Shown: piece by piece, positions 31,661 through 40,647 of the stretch
Position numbering within the stretch: position 1 is the first letter of the stretch
How the letters are laid out: every line of letters begins with the position of its first letter
Assembly: GCF_023707985.1 (NCBI RefSeq)
Contig: NZ_BRCF01000004.1
Coordinates: forward strand, 186,001 to 250,000
DNA length: 64,000 nucleotides
Direction: 5' to 3'
Source: Sporosarcina sp. NCCP-2716
Lineage (GTDB): Bacteria > Bacillota > Bacilli > Bacillales_A > Planococcaceae
Made by a program: the position numbers and the translations under genes
The notes under the pieces: generated by a model
Database searches by the model: none
Told to the model about the DNA's origin: nothing
What the model saw: the letters and a program-made list of their open reading frames with translations, nothing else

Positions 31661-31689
31661 TTGCATCCGGAAACGGAATCCGATAAAAT
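31661..31689 (+). promoter_or_regulatory. sigma-A promoter for the gene at 31796
   Basis: TTGCAT, 17-bp spacer, TAAAAT. Confidence 0.6.
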
Positions 31690-31795
31690 TTTCACTAGTG
31701 TGTCACCAATCGTTGGCAGGTGCAGTCCTGCACAAAAAGCCAAACACACATGACCGGAAGCGGCATGTGTACATTGTGGGAGGTACGAAACGAGA

Positions 31796-32182
31796 ATGTT
31801 CAAAAGTCTTTCACCTAACTTGAAGAGCAGCATCACGAGGTCGATCACGCAGACCTTTGAACAATACATGACGGAAATCGAATGGGATCCCGAACGCTAC
31901 GACATGAACGACTTCATGAAGCGGTGGAGCGAATACATCACGAAGAAAGCGCTCTGGTATTCAAAAATCCCGGACGACGTGAAACACTCGGCGGAATTCC
32001 ATGAAGACGTCGCATCGCGCATCAACGAAGTGATCCGAAAAGTGCTGAGCGAACCGGCTTCCGAGGACCAGATCGCCTCCATCGAGCAGATGCAGGAAGA
32101 TCTGAACACGGAATACATCTACGAATGCAAGGCGGAAGCGGCATTCGTGGAAGCTGAACTGAAGAAGCGCATGAACGCCTGA
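31796..32182 (+). CDS. conserved-looking hypothetical protein, 128 aa
   Basis: I do not recognise this gene. It encodes a soluble, mostly helical, charged protein with no signal peptide or membrane segment. Tryptophans cluster at residues 30-55 (IEWDPERYDMNDFMKRWSEY) and the C-terminus is a Glu/Lys-rich helix. ATG follows GGGAGGTACGAAACGAG. It has its own promoter about 110 bases upstream and lies between fabZ and a lipoprotein gene, a place that varies between Bacillales. Confidence 0.75.
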   Translation: MFKSLSPNLKSSITRSITQTFEQYMTEIEWDPERYDMNDFMKRWSEYITKKALWYSKIPDDVKHSAEFHEDVASRINEVIRKVLSEPASEDQIASIEQMQEDLNTEYIYECKAEAAFVEAELKKRMNA

Positions 32183-32254
32183 AAACGTACGGATAGTTCC
32201 CCCTTTTCGAGCCAAGCTATGACAGATGGCTACTTGGAAAGGAGGGAACTTTTT

Positions 32255-32686
32255 ATGTGGAAGAAGGCTTTGCCTTTGGCAGCGGCAGGATTCCTGCTTA
32301 CTGCGTGCGGCAGCAACAACAATGACGCAATCCCGGGCAAGAACGAAACGCCGATGGAAGACACGGACCAACGGATGGACGACTGGACACCGGAAATGGA
32401 CGCCGACAATCCGGACGGCACAGCCGGCCCGAACTTGGACGGGGTGGAAGATGCACACCCGGACAACAACGGGAACGGCCTGCTTGACCGGGACCAGATG
32501 GACGGCACCGGAACGAACACGGACGGCACGGACGGCACCGGCATGGGCGGCGGTACGCTTGAAGGCAACGGCAATGCGGAAGGCGATGACTTCGGCGCAA
32601 ACAGCACGGAAGACGGCGGGAACACAGCCGGCACGGGCAGCAACGGCGGCTCCCCGACAAAGGGTGACGGGAACGGTACACGATAA
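32255..32686 (+). CDS. small acidic low-complexity lipoprotein
   Basis: 143 residues. Signal peptide with a lipobox LLTAC-G near residue 18, so it should be exported and lipid-anchored to the outer face of the membrane. The mature part is almost entirely Asp, Gly, Asn and Thr (for example NGNGLLDRDQMDGTG), with no folded domain. Function unknown; a spacer or metal-binding role is possible. ATG 32255 follows AAAGGAGGGAA. A bidirectional terminator follows. Confidence 0.82.
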   Translation: MWKKALPLAAAGFLLTACGSNNNDAIPGKNETPMEDTDQRMDDWTPEMDADNPDGTAGPNLDGVEDAHPDNNGNGLLDRDQMDGTGTNTDGTDGTGMGGGTLEGNGNAEGDDFGANSTEDGGNTAGTGSNGGSPTKGDGNGTR

Positions 32687-32724
32687 CGATCGGACCTCCG
32701 CACTTATGGAAATTCGGAAACACA

Positions 32725-32779
32725 AAAAAGGGCTGCCCCGATGTCAGTTGTCTGACACGCGGGGGCAGTCCTTTTTTTG
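32725..32779. terminator. bidirectional terminator
   Basis: AAAAAAGGGCTGCCCC / GGGGCAGTCCTTTTTTT with an inner GTCAG/CTGAC stem. Serves the lipoprotein gene (+) and ywpF (-). Confidence 0.9.
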
Positions 32780-32786
32780 TCGTTCT

Positions 32787-33212
32787 TCACTGTTTCTTGA
32801 GGCGGGGGCGCGAACGCATATCGTGTTCGAACCGTGCCAGCAGTTCAGGACCTTCCAGCCCGCTGTCCATGAGCTCGCCCAGCAGCTGCTCGGCATACTC
32901 CGTACGCTGCCGTTTCAGTCGCCCTTTCAAAAGCACTGACAGCCGGCTGCCGATCTGCTGGACAGCGTCGATCGCGAGCACGAACGCCGCCGGCTCGTTC
33001 TCCGGATAAGAAATGACGACTTTCGCTTCGATCAGTTCCTCGCCGGCCTGCAGCTGTTCGAACCGTTCTTTATAGGACGCATCGAGGAACAGCTCGAGAA
33101 TCCACATCCTGTGGCTGTTCTCCTGATTAATGATAATGCCGTCGAGCATCGGCAGATTCTCGGTCTCGTCCCCTGACAACAGCGCAAACGAGATCATCTT
33201 GAACGTTTTCAT
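32787..33212 (-). CDS. ywpF: YwpF-like family protein
   Basis: 141-residue soluble protein of unknown function. It has the family layout MKTFKMISFALLSGDETENLPMLDGI at the start (quoted in part: FKMISFALL and IINQENSHRMWILE) and a Lys/Arg-rich end. It lies upstream of ssb in the opposite direction, near its B. subtilis neighbours ywpH(ssbB) and ywqA. Promoter with extended -10 upstream. Confidence 0.85.
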   Translation of the reverse strand: MKTFKMISFALLSGDETENLPMLDGIIINQENSHRMWILELFLDASYKERFEQLQAGEELIEAKVVISYPENEPAAFVLAIDAVQQIGSRLSVLLKGRLKRQRTEYAEQLLGELMDSGLEGPELLARFEHDMRSRPRLKKQ

Positions 33213-33237
33213 CCCACTGCAGCCCCCTTTTCCAACC

Positions 33238-33268
33238 AGTATACCACAGCCGGAAATTTTCTTTGCAA
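33238..33268 (-). promoter_or_regulatory. promoter of ywpF
   Basis: On the minus strand, TTGCAA (33263-33268), 19-bp spacer, TATACT (33238-33243) with a TG extension. Confidence 0.5.
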
Positions 33269-33411
33269 TCAGGGCAAAGTCGAATTATCACGAATCATAG
33301 ACAATTAGGGAACCCGGCGTCTGCTGCCTCTTCCGCCCTCTTCCTCCCAGGCGGCATCCCCAAACACCGAGTTCGTCCTGAAATAGGGCGTCAAAACCCC
33401 GAAACCGCGGT

Positions 33412-33440
33412 TTGTACAAACGGACGGGACCCCGTATAGT
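33412..33440 (+). promoter_or_regulatory. sigma-A promoter of ssb
   Basis: TTGTAC (33412-33417), 17-bp spacer, TATAGT (33435-33440). Confidence 0.65.
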
Positions 33441-33471
33441 CAAGGCAATCCATTGAGAGGAGGGGAAACAG

Positions 33472-33927
33472 GTGAATCACGTAGCACTCGTCGGACGGCT
33501 GACCAAAGATCCGGAACTCCGGGTGATCGGGGACCGCAGGACACAGGCGAGCTTCACGCTCGCCGTGAACAGGGGCTTCAAGAACCAGCGGGGTGAAATC
33601 GAAGCGGACTTCATCCTCTGTTCGATCTGGGGCAAGACTGCGGAGAACACCGTCAAGCATTGCGGCAAAGGCTCGCTCATCGGCGTCAGCGGGCGCATCC
33701 AGACGCGCTCCTACGAAAAAGACGACCGCAGCCGCGCCTATGTGACGGAGATCATCGGGGAGGATGTACGCTTCCTCGTGACGAAAAAGCCGTCTTCCGC
33801 CGGTCGGGTGGCGGAAACGTCCGCAGCTGCCACAGAGCGCACCGAAGCCGAAGCGCATTTCGACTTGCCGGCGCACATACCGGAGACACCGGAAAAACCG
33901 GAAATCGAATCATTGCCGATCTTCTGA
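33472..33927 (+). CDS. ssb: single-stranded DNA-binding protein, second paralogue
   Basis: OB-fold protein that coats single-stranded DNA. 151 residues: MNHVALVGRLTKDPELR, ILCSIWGKTAENTVKHCGKG and GRIQTRSYEK are typical. Position corresponds to ywpH/ssbB, the competence SSB of B. subtilis, but unlike that short protein this one has a tail ending ESLPIF, resembling the acidic DDDIPF tip that recruits partner proteins. The GTG start follows GGAGGGGA. No ComK box is evident. Confidence 0.9.
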   Translation: MNHVALVGRLTKDPELRVIGDRRTQASFTLAVNRGFKNQRGEIEADFILCSIWGKTAENTVKHCGKGSLIGVSGRIQTRSYEKDDRSRAYVTEIIGEDVRFLVTKKPSSAGRVAETSAAATERTEAEAHFDLPAHIPETPEKPEIESLPIF

Positions 33928-34282
33928 ACCTGACACGCGATACATAGGGCGGAAGGTCGCGGAAGGAAGGGGGGGACAGCAGGCCGGACGGCAATCCGGC
34001 GGGGAGTAAAGGATAACGGAAAACGGAGAAAAGCAGTATATCAAAGATTGTAGCGGGGATGATGGACAGCCCGGGAGCCCGGGGGGGCCGACGGGTTTGC
34101 AAGAACGGCTGACATGCCAGACAAATCCATCTCAGGAGCCTGGATACAGCAGCCGGCACGATCCAAGAGGAGTGAGCGGCTGTCCTAGCCATCACACAAC
34201 AGCAGAACTGCTGCAGCACAGCGGGAGACCGCTTCCCGCGGACCTGCGGCAGTATTTGCTTAACTGAAGGAGGGTGAGAAGG
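33928..34282 (+). other. 355-bp structured non-coding stretch
   Basis: No supported gene. Clear hairpins: GCCGGA/TCCGGC at 33983-34000, GCGGGA/TCCCGC at 34221-34239 and GCAGAACTGC near 34203. It could be the leader of the small gene at 34283 or a non-coding RNA; no family was recognised. Confidence 0.35.
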
Positions 34283-34441
34283 ATGAATGGACAGGAACAA
34301 GCTGTCGTACGGATGGAACTGCAGATCGGCCAGTTGATCAGGATGGTCGCCAACCTGAACGAACGCGTGGAAGCGCTGGAAAGGCTCGAACGCACCAAAA
34401 CGCTCCGCGTACTGCACATGAAACGGCTGAGCCGGGTGTAG
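34283..34441 (+). CDS. short coiled-coil protein, 52 aa
   Basis: ATG behind GAAGGAGGGTGAGAAGG, stop at 34439-34441. The product is a single amphipathic helix with heptad-like leucines (MELQIGQLIRMVANLNERVE, then ALERLERTKTLRVLHMKRL) and a basic end. No family recognised. The excellent ribosome binding site and the convergent terminator of ywqA right after the stop support it as real. Confidence 0.6.
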   Translation: MNGQEQAVVRMELQIGQLIRMVANLNERVEALERLERTKTLRVLHMKRLSRV

Positions 34442-34447
34442 ACAGAC

Positions 34448-34480
34448 GGAAAAACGCAAACCGCCGGAGCGATTTGCGTT
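34448..34480 (-). terminator. intrinsic terminator of ywqA
   Basis: On the minus strand AACGCAAA / TTTGCGTT followed by TTTCC; overlaps the end region of the convergent small gene. Confidence 0.75.
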
Positions 34481-34509
34481 CATGACAGGGAAACGGTGCC
34501 GTATCCCGA

Positions 34510-37254
34510 TCAGCCGAATGACAGCAGGTCATCGAGTTCGGTGTCGGACAGCTCCGTCAGCCACTGGCTCGACTGGATCAGGTCAGCGGACAAGGCCGCC
34601 TTTTCCTCGAGCATCTTATCGATCTTCTCTTCAATCGTACCGATCGTTACGAATTTATGGACGTGGACGAATTTCTCCTGGCCGATCCGGTAGGCACGGT
34701 CGGTCGCCTGGTTCTCGACCGCTGGATTCCACCAGCGATCCGCGTGCAGCACATGGTTCGCAGCCGTCAAGTTCAGCCCCGTACCACCCGCTTTCAGCGA
34801 CAGGATGAAGATCGGGAACTCTCCCTGCTGGAACGCATCCACGAGTGAATCCCTCTGGCCCTTCGGCATACTGCCTGTCAGGAACGGCACTTCGAACCCA
34901 TACAGTTCGGACAGGCACTGACGGATCAGCTGCCCCATGCCGATGTATTGAGTGAAAATCAGGCACTGCTCGCCATTCTGGGCGATCTCCGCCGCCAGTT
35001 TGACGAGGCGTTCCAGTTTGTCGGAACGCGTCAGCATCCGGTCCGCTGCCGTGAACGGCTCCTTCAGGAACAGCGCGGGATGGTTGCACAGCTGTTTCAG
35101 CCGGCTCAGCATCTTCAGGATGAGCCCTTTGCGTTCAAAGCCCGACAATGTCTGGAGCTTGAACTTCGTCTCTTCGATGAAACTTTCGTAGAGCGCGGCC
35201 TGTTCCGCCGTCAATGGTACATATTCGTTCTGTTCGAGCTTTTTCGGCAGATTCAGCTGCAGGTCGGGATCGCTCTTCGTCCGCCGCAGCAGGAACGGGT
35301 GGATCTTCGAACGGAGCTTGCGTTTCGTCCGTTCATCATCATCCCGTTCGATCGGGATGATGTAGTCATCCGTGAACCGGCGGAAACTCCCGAAATACCC
35401 GCGGTGGATGAAGTCGAAGATCGCCCACAGTTCCGCCAGACGGTTCTCGATCGGCGTCCCGGTGAGGGCGATATGGTGGCCGCCCTGCAGTTTACGGATC
35501 GCCCGCGACTGTTTCGTCTGCATGTTCTTGATATTCTGAGCTTCGTCGAGCGTGATGCTCGCGAACGGGAACTCCGTCAGGAACTCGCTGTCCTGTGTCG
35601 CCGTCCCGTACGTCGTCAGGACGACGTCAGGCTGTTCCGCTGCCATCACCGTACTGAACTGCTCTTCCTTCAGCCGTCCGGGTCCGTAATGGACGGAAGC
35701 TTTCAAGGAAGGCGCGAACCGCTCGAGCTCCTTCTGCCAGTTGCCGAGCACGCTCGTCGGACAGATGATGAGCGACGGGGCCACTTTCTCTTCCTTGCCG
35801 TGCACTGCTAGCAGGTAGCTGATGAGCTGGACGGTCTTCCCGAGCCCCATATCGTCAGCAAGGCACGCACCGAACTTGTTCTGGCGCATGAACATGAGCC
35901 AGTTGAACCCTTCCTGCTGGTACGGGCGCAGCTCTGTCTGCAGCCCTGCCGGCACTTGCACTTCCGGCAGCCCTTTCTTATCCATGACCTGGTCCACGTA
36001 ATCGCGGAGAGACTGCTGCATCGAAAACGCGAGGAGCGGGTCCTCTTCTGCCGAGTCCTCTTCCATCGGCACAATCTCTTCAGGAAGTTCCTGGAACAGC
36101 AGGTCCTTCACGGTCCACTCGCCTTCATCCGCCTGCTCCATCAGTTCTTTGATGCGCTTCAGCCAGGCGGGATCGATATGGAACCACTCGTCCCCTGTGC
36201 GGATGAACTCGCGGTTTTCGTCGACCATCCGCTGGAACGCATCCCGGTCGATCGTCTGGCCGCCGAGGGAGAAGTTCCAATTGAAGGAAAGCACTTCGTC
36301 CAGGCCCGCAGCGGAGCGGTACGACTGGATGCCCGCGTCCGTCCGGATCTTCAGCTTCGTCTCGGTCACCGTCTTCAGCCAGGCCGGCAGCAGGACCGCA
36401 AACCCGAACGACTGGAACAGCGGCAGATCATGCTGGATGAACATCCGGACTTCCGGATCGCTCATCGGGATATGGAGGAAGCGGTCCTCGGGCTCCGTAC
36501 CGACAGACCGCAGGAACGAAACCATCTCGGACTGCTGCTCCCGCAGCTGGTCCGCATACGGCTTCCATTTCGCGGGGAGTGCGTCTTCGACAGGCGCATT
36601 CCGTTTCGTCTTCGAGGGCACCCACTGCGTGCCGCGTTCATTCAGCAGTACGGTCTCAAGAAGCCAGTCTTCGGAACGGTCCGCGTCGGGCTCCGTCAGG
36701 CGGATTGCACAGCGGACAGGCAGATCGGACTTCGCCTCGCCCGGCCAGCCGTACACCTTCAGATGGGGCAGCAGCGCAGCGGCGGATTCCCCGCCGACGC
36801 CGAGTGAACGGAACTTGCTGATGACCGCCTGTGTCGTCAGGGCAGCGGCTTCTTCGGACAGGCCGGCTGCGTCGCCAGCAAGATGGATGACCTGTTCGGC
36901 ATCCGGCTCCACGTATTTCCACAAGTCAGGGGACTGCCACAGGGTAGCGGCTTCCTCGGCCGCTTCCAGATGCCGTCCGTCGCCTTCGGTCGCGCCGATG
37001 TAGGAGACGAACGGATGGCGGCGGCTGCCGAGCACCTGCACCCATTCATACGGCTGCAGGATGACGGTGTTCTCTTCGACCGGCACGGACAGGCCGAACA
37101 GCGACGCCTCATCCGCGAAGAAGAAGAACGAGACGAGACGGTCGGCAGGGATCCGTGTTCCATAGTCATCCGCCGCAGACAGGGCGATCCGTCCATGGTC
37201 TGTCTGCTGGATCGTCAAATAGAGCGTGCGGACGAGCGGGTTGGCAGAAGTCAT
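34510..37254 (-). CDS. ywqA: SNF2-family DNA-dependent ATPase (YwqA)
   Basis: Swi2/Snf2 translocase, 914 residues. N-terminal bacterial SNF2 domain (1-400), then helicase motifs: DDMGLGKT (467-474), ICPTSVLGNWQKEL, DEAQNIKN (570-577), ALTGTPIEN, and the C-terminal lobe with GGTGLNLTAANHV and ATDRAYRIGQ. Likely works on protein-DNA complexes or with RNA polymerase; the exact role is unknown. Its ATG overlaps the ywqB stop by 4 bases, so the two are coupled, the same pair as in B. subtilis. Confidence 0.95.
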   Translation of the reverse strand: MTSANPLVRTLYLTIQQTDHGRIALSAADDYGTRIPADRLVSFFFFADEASLFGLSVPVEENTVILQPYEWVQVLGSRRHPFVSYIGATEGDGRHLEAAEEAATLWQSPDLWKYVEPDAEQVIHLAGDAAGLSEEAAALTTQAVISKFRSLGVGGESAAALLPHLKVYGWPGEAKSDLPVRCAIRLTEPDADRSEDWLLETVLLNERGTQWVPSKTKRNAPVEDALPAKWKPYADQLREQQSEMVSFLRSVGTEPEDRFLHIPMSDPEVRMFIQHDLPLFQSFGFAVLLPAWLKTVTETKLKIRTDAGIQSYRSAAGLDEVLSFNWNFSLGGQTIDRDAFQRMVDENREFIRTGDEWFHIDPAWLKRIKELMEQADEGEWTVKDLLFQELPEEIVPMEEDSAEEDPLLAFSMQQSLRDYVDQVMDKKGLPEVQVPAGLQTELRPYQQEGFNWLMFMRQNKFGACLADDMGLGKTVQLISYLLAVHGKEEKVAPSLIICPTSVLGNWQKELERFAPSLKASVHYGPGRLKEEQFSTVMAAEQPDVVLTTYGTATQDSEFLTEFPFASITLDEAQNIKNMQTKQSRAIRKLQGGHHIALTGTPIENRLAELWAIFDFIHRGYFGSFRRFTDDYIIPIERDDDERTKRKLRSKIHPFLLRRTKSDPDLQLNLPKKLEQNEYVPLTAEQAALYESFIEETKFKLQTLSGFERKGLILKMLSRLKQLCNHPALFLKEPFTAADRMLTRSDKLERLVKLAAEIAQNGEQCLIFTQYIGMGQLIRQCLSELYGFEVPFLTGSMPKGQRDSLVDAFQQGEFPIFILSLKAGGTGLNLTAANHVLHADRWWNPAVENQATDRAYRIGQEKFVHVHKFVTIGTIEEKIDKMLEEKAALSADLIQSSQWLTELSDTELDDLLSFG

Positions 37255-38834
37255 AATTCGAGGTTCCCCCTTTCCATTTCTTCGACGAGCGCGCGCAGCC
37301 GGCGGTGTTTTTCACGCACAGTGCCGATGTAGCGGTTCCAGAACTCCGTCTGCCCGCTTTTCTTGCAGGCGGTCCGCATCCGCTTGAACAGCTTGACCGC
37401 ACGGCGGTAGCTCATCCGGTTCTTCTCGGCTATGAACTGCTGGGCATAGTCATGCAGCAGCGGGAGTGCCGCAGACGGCTGGCGGGTGAGCACTTCCTTC
37501 AGCTCCCACGACTCGATGCTGTCATATGGCACGCTGAAACGGTGGAGCAGAGCTGCCCACTCTTCGAAACGCTCGCGCTCGATGAGGAACAGCGAGTACC
37601 GCGGAATCCCGATCTTGCCATAGACGGCGTAGACACGTTCATATTCCTCGTCTGTAAACTCCCCGCTCGACAGCAGCGCATCGATCTCCTGGGCAGCGGC
37701 GAGCTGCTCGCTCCGGTTCGTCATCCGGCTGAAGTAGCCGGCGACGGACGGATACAGTCCGCGCGCGATAGACGCGGCAGTCGGCTGCAGCGCTTCGGAA
37801 CGTGCGAACTTCGCGAGCGTCATCCAGCTGCTGAAGTCGGGTGATGTCTCTGCGGCAAGTGTCTCCTCGAGAAGATCCCCGCGCCCTTCGATGATGGCGA
37901 AATACATCTCGAACAGCTTCGCTTCGTCCGACGGATCCGCAGCAAGCCTGCTCTTTTCCTGTTCGCGGTCCTTGCTGTCGGCGAACAGCTGCCCCCAAAC
38001 GGCTTCGTACAGCCGGAAACGGTACGGGAACTGGCCGGTGTGTCCGACACAGACCGTGTAGACGAGCTCTTTCAGCCGTTTCAGGAACGCATCGGTCTCG
38101 AACAGTTTCGGTTTGCTGCCGAACGTACCGGCTAATTTCTCGACGTCGCCGATCTGATCATTCAGCCACGTCGTCAGCTGCCACGTACCGTAGGCATGCT
38201 GGGAATGGCTCGCATCGAGCAAGGACGCCGCATACTCCCAGGCGGCGTCAAGCAGATGGAGACGGTAATACAGGTCGAACAGCGGCTTCCATTCATACTC
38301 GAACGGCATGAGCGGCTGGACCCGGTTCTCGATCTCCGTGCATTCGTATGTGAACACGGAGGAATTGACGGATGGCGTCAGCTTGCGCAGGGGTGCCGTC
38401 ACTTTCGCGAGAACGGTATCCCAGGCATCCGGCGTACGCGCGGTGATCTTCAGAGCAAGCTCTTCATTGTCCGACGTACGCCAATCCTGGACCCACTCCG
38501 TAAGTGAATGGAACTGGGAATACAGGTCGAATACGACAGCGAGCTGATGCACACAGTGGTTGTTTGCTCCGCATGTACAGCTGAGCGCCTGATCATTGAA
38601 CGAAAACCGCACGAATTCGGACGCACGGTCATTGAGCTGGGCCAGGATTTCCCCGTCCTCCTGGGAATACCGGTAGGACGAAATCGCGCCGCGGCGCACC
38701 ATGAGGATGGCACGCCGTACGACGTCGGCCTGATCCGGTTCATCCGGACGGAATCTATTATGGAGATCATTCATCATCTTTTCGATTTCTCGTTCATGCA
38801 AATACGAAATACGTTCTGCAGCAACGCGCAACAT
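37251..38834 (-). CDS. ywqB: SWIM zinc-finger protein YwqB
   Basis: 527 residues from the ATG at 38834, which has GGGAGTGG just upstream; two earlier Met codons lack support. SWIM zinc finger CTCGANNHCVH at residues 86-96 (CxC...CxH), then a long helical region without recognised domains. SWIM proteins usually bind DNA or partner proteins. First gene of a two-gene operon with the SNF2 ATPase, which suggests a shared complex. Confidence 0.92.
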   Translation of the reverse strand: MLRVAAERISYLHEREIEKMMNDLHNRFRPDEPDQADVVRRAILMVRRGAISSYRYSQEDGEILAQLNDRASEFVRFSFNDQALSCTCGANNHCVHQLAVVFDLYSQFHSLTEWVQDWRTSDNEELALKITARTPDAWDTVLAKVTAPLRKLTPSVNSSVFTYECTEIENRVQPLMPFEYEWKPLFDLYYRLHLLDAAWEYAASLLDASHSQHAYGTWQLTTWLNDQIGDVEKLAGTFGSKPKLFETDAFLKRLKELVYTVCVGHTGQFPYRFRLYEAVWGQLFADSKDREQEKSRLAADPSDEAKLFEMYFAIIEGRGDLLEETLAAETSPDFSSWMTLAKFARSEALQPTAASIARGLYPSVAGYFSRMTNRSEQLAAAQEIDALLSSGEFTDEEYERVYAVYGKIGIPRYSLFLIERERFEEWAALLHRFSVPYDSIESWELKEVLTRQPSAALPLLHDYAQQFIAEKNRMSYRRAVKLFKRMRTACKKSGQTEFWNRYIGTVREKHRRLRALVEEMERGNLEL

Positions 38835-38912
38835 ATACCCACTCCCTCGACAAAGCATTCTTTCTATTATACCCCATGACGGGGGGAGCGTAAATCATCT
38901 CTATCCAAAAAG

Positions 38913-38942
38913 AAAACCCCCGCCTCATTCCTTTGCAGGGGA
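38913..38942 (-). terminator. possible terminator of the XRE gene
   Basis: On the minus strand CCCCTGC / GCGGGGG stem with TTTTCTTTTT after it; overlaps the end of the gene. Confidence 0.5.
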
Positions 38943-39419
38943 GGGGAGGGGGCTGCCGGCTTCACCGTGTTTCGCCGCGAGGCTCCGGAAGACGGTCAGG
39001 TTATTTTTGAGGGAGTTCAAATACAGACGGCGCTGTTTCTTATTGAGCGCAGCGGTGAGTGCGATGATTTCGCGCAGCTCATCGGTCTCTTCGATCAGCT
39101 GTCGGTGGCGCTCGACGAAATGATCCCGGTAGCGTTCCTGGACTTCCGTCGTCTTCCCGGCCGTATCGGAGCGCACGGCGCGCACTTCACGGAGCGGCTG
39201 TCCGGTCACCATGGCGACGAAATAATCGTCCGGTATATCGAACGTCTCCTTGAATTCGGCAAGCATCTCAGCTGTCACGTCCCGATCGGCCCGCTCGTAG
39301 TTCGACAGGGCGGAAGAGGAGATGGAAAGCTGCTCGGCGGCTTCCAGCTGTTTGATGCCCAAGTATTCTTCACGGTATTCTTTGAACTGTTTCCCGAAGT
39401 GCCGGATTTTTCGTTTCAT
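38925..39419 (-). CDS. XRE-family transcriptional regulator, 164 aa
   Basis: N-terminal helix-turn-helix (LGIKQLEAAEQLSISSSALS, then NYERADRDVTAEM) with a C-terminal helical region (about 90-150) rich in Arg, Glu and Leu that may oligomerise. The ATG is preceded by GGAGGACC. Its promoter region holds two perfect inverted repeats that could be its operators. Target genes unknown; the divergent gene at 39647 is the obvious candidate besides itself. Confidence 0.88.
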   Translation of the reverse strand: MKRKIRHFGKQFKEYREEYLGIKQLEAAEQLSISSSALSNYERADRDVTAEMLAEFKETFDIPDDYFVAMVTGQPLREVRAVRSDTAGKTTEVQERYRDHFVERHRQLIEETDELREIIALTAALNKKQRRLYLNSLKNNLTVFRSLAAKHGEAGSPLPSPAKE

Positions 39420-39478
39420 GGCGGTCCTCCACTTTTTGTTATACCGTAAAGGAGCCGGCCGGCCATTTTGTCAAAACC

Positions 39479-39512
39479 CACGAATCGTGATGTTGTTTTT
39501 CACAGTATGTGA
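39479..39512. promoter_or_regulatory. two inverted repeats, candidate operators
   Basis: CACG-AAT-CGTG at 39479-39489 and TCACA-GTA-TGTGA at 39500-39512, between divergent genes; a further TTTTCACAG lies just right. Confidence 0.45.
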
Positions 39513-39646
39513 GTTTTCACAGCAGGTCGGATGAACTTATTTTTCCCGGAAATCCGCCTGCAGCAAACTAAAAAAGAATTTGTCACCGGATGATCAATCT
39601 TTTGCGAGGCTCTGGAATAGGATAGGGAAGGGAAGGAGAAGAGAAC

Positions 39647-40003
39647 ATGCCGAAGTCGATGGTCGTCTATATCCCGGATCTGCGTGCGAAGATACAGGAT
39701 AAAGGAACAGTGATGTATGAAATGCTCGGCGGGGACTGGCCGGACATTGTGCCCGGCAGCCCGGGACTCTGGTCGCTCCACTTGGAGGACGTCACGTTCA
39801 GCAGCGCCTTCTTCCATTACATAGCGATCGACTGCAACACCAACCGGATGACGTTCCTGAGGTACAGCGATGACCGCTTCCGGATCGGCGACGCGGTGCG
39901 GAGCGCATTGAAGGAACTCGAGATCGACGACTTCACTCCGTGCAGCTTGTCCTACTGGGCCCACGCCCCGGGCTGGCGCCGTACGGAAGGACAGAACGGG
40001 TGA
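39647..40003 (+). CDS. hypothetical protein, 118 aa
   Basis: Not recognised. Soluble, no signal peptide; Trp-rich patches (GGDWPDIVPGSPGLWSLHLE, and SYWAHAPGWRR at the end) and a central FFHYIAIDCNTNRMTFLRY suggest a compact alpha/beta fold. ATG follows GGGAAGGAGAAGAG. Divergent from the XRE regulator with a 227-bp gap containing inverted repeats. Confidence 0.72.
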   Translation: MPKSMVVYIPDLRAKIQDKGTVMYEMLGGDWPDIVPGSPGLWSLHLEDVTFSSAFFHYIAIDCNTNRMTFLRYSDDRFRIGDAVRSALKELEIDDFTPCSLSYWAHAPGWRRTEGQNG

Positions 40004-40031
40004 GGAGGGCAAAATCATCAGGCAGCTATCA

Positions 40032-40061
40032 TTCACAAAAGAGGGGTGAATGTGATAAACT
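40032..40061 (+). promoter_or_regulatory. sigma-A promoter for the gene at 40100
   Basis: TTCACA (40032-40037), 18-bp spacer, TAAACT (40056-40061) with TG extension. Confidence 0.6.
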
Positions 40062-40099
40062 ATTAATAATCGGAATATTCAATTATGGAGGGGATCCAC

Positions 40100-40564
40100 A
40101 TGCTGTCCGTCAAACGTATGACCCCATTCTATACGAGTAAAGAGGATTTCAGGCTGCGGCTCGTCTTTGCGTATCAGTACTTCTCGATCATCAAAGGCAG
40201 TGAAGTGTTCCAGTTCGTGCCGATCGAGGGGAAAGAGATCGTCATCAACATGAAGAGCCTGCAGGTCGAGAACTTGGGCGAAGTATTCGTCTTCCAGCGG
40301 GGCAGCCGGTTCATCCGATTACCGCTGTATCAGCTGCTGCTTATCTCCGATCTGCACATGCACCTTTCCACCGTCCTTGAAGGCATCTTCCAGCTGGCAC
40401 CTGAACTGTCCGAACCCCAGGCACGCGAAATCGAAGAACTGATCGGCGAATTGGAGCTGGTCAACCGGATGCGGATGATCGACTACGCACTCGAGACGAA
40501 CGACAAAAACCTGTTCACTGAACTGACGGAAGGAATGCACGCGCCGAATGTCCCACAAGAATAA
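40100..40564 (+). CDS. protein with C-terminal IDEAL-like motif, 154 aa
   Basis: Soluble protein. Residues about 20-80 form a beta-rich region (FAYQYFSIIKGSEVFQFVP), followed by helices. Near the end MIDYALETNDKNLFTELTEG resembles the IDEAL domain of Bacillales regulators (named for its Ile-Asp-x-Ala-Leu core). The rest matches nothing I know. ATG 40100 follows GGAGGGG; an upstream ATG at 40085 overlaps that site. Own promoter; a bidirectional terminator separates it from the convergent small gene. Confidence 0.75.
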   Translation: MLSVKRMTPFYTSKEDFRLRLVFAYQYFSIIKGSEVFQFVPIEGKEIVINMKSLQVENLGEVFVFQRGSRFIRLPLYQLLLISDLHMHLSTVLEGIFQLAPELSEPQAREIEELIGELELVNRMRMIDYALETNDKNLFTELTEGMHAPNVPQE

Positions 40565-40572
40565 CGCCACGT

Positions 40573-40618
40573 AAAAACACCTATCCAGAGAAGTGATTCC
40601 CGGGTAGGTGTTTTAAAT
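40573..40618. terminator. bidirectional terminator
   Basis: AAAACACCTA / TAGGTGTTTT with T-runs on both strands, between convergent genes. Confidence 0.85.
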
Positions 40619-40647
40619 TTGCATATAAGTCCTGTTTCTTCCCATTC

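Noticed and set aside
34948-35811. Open frame on the plus strand within ywqA
   Set aside because: Antisense to conserved helicase motifs.
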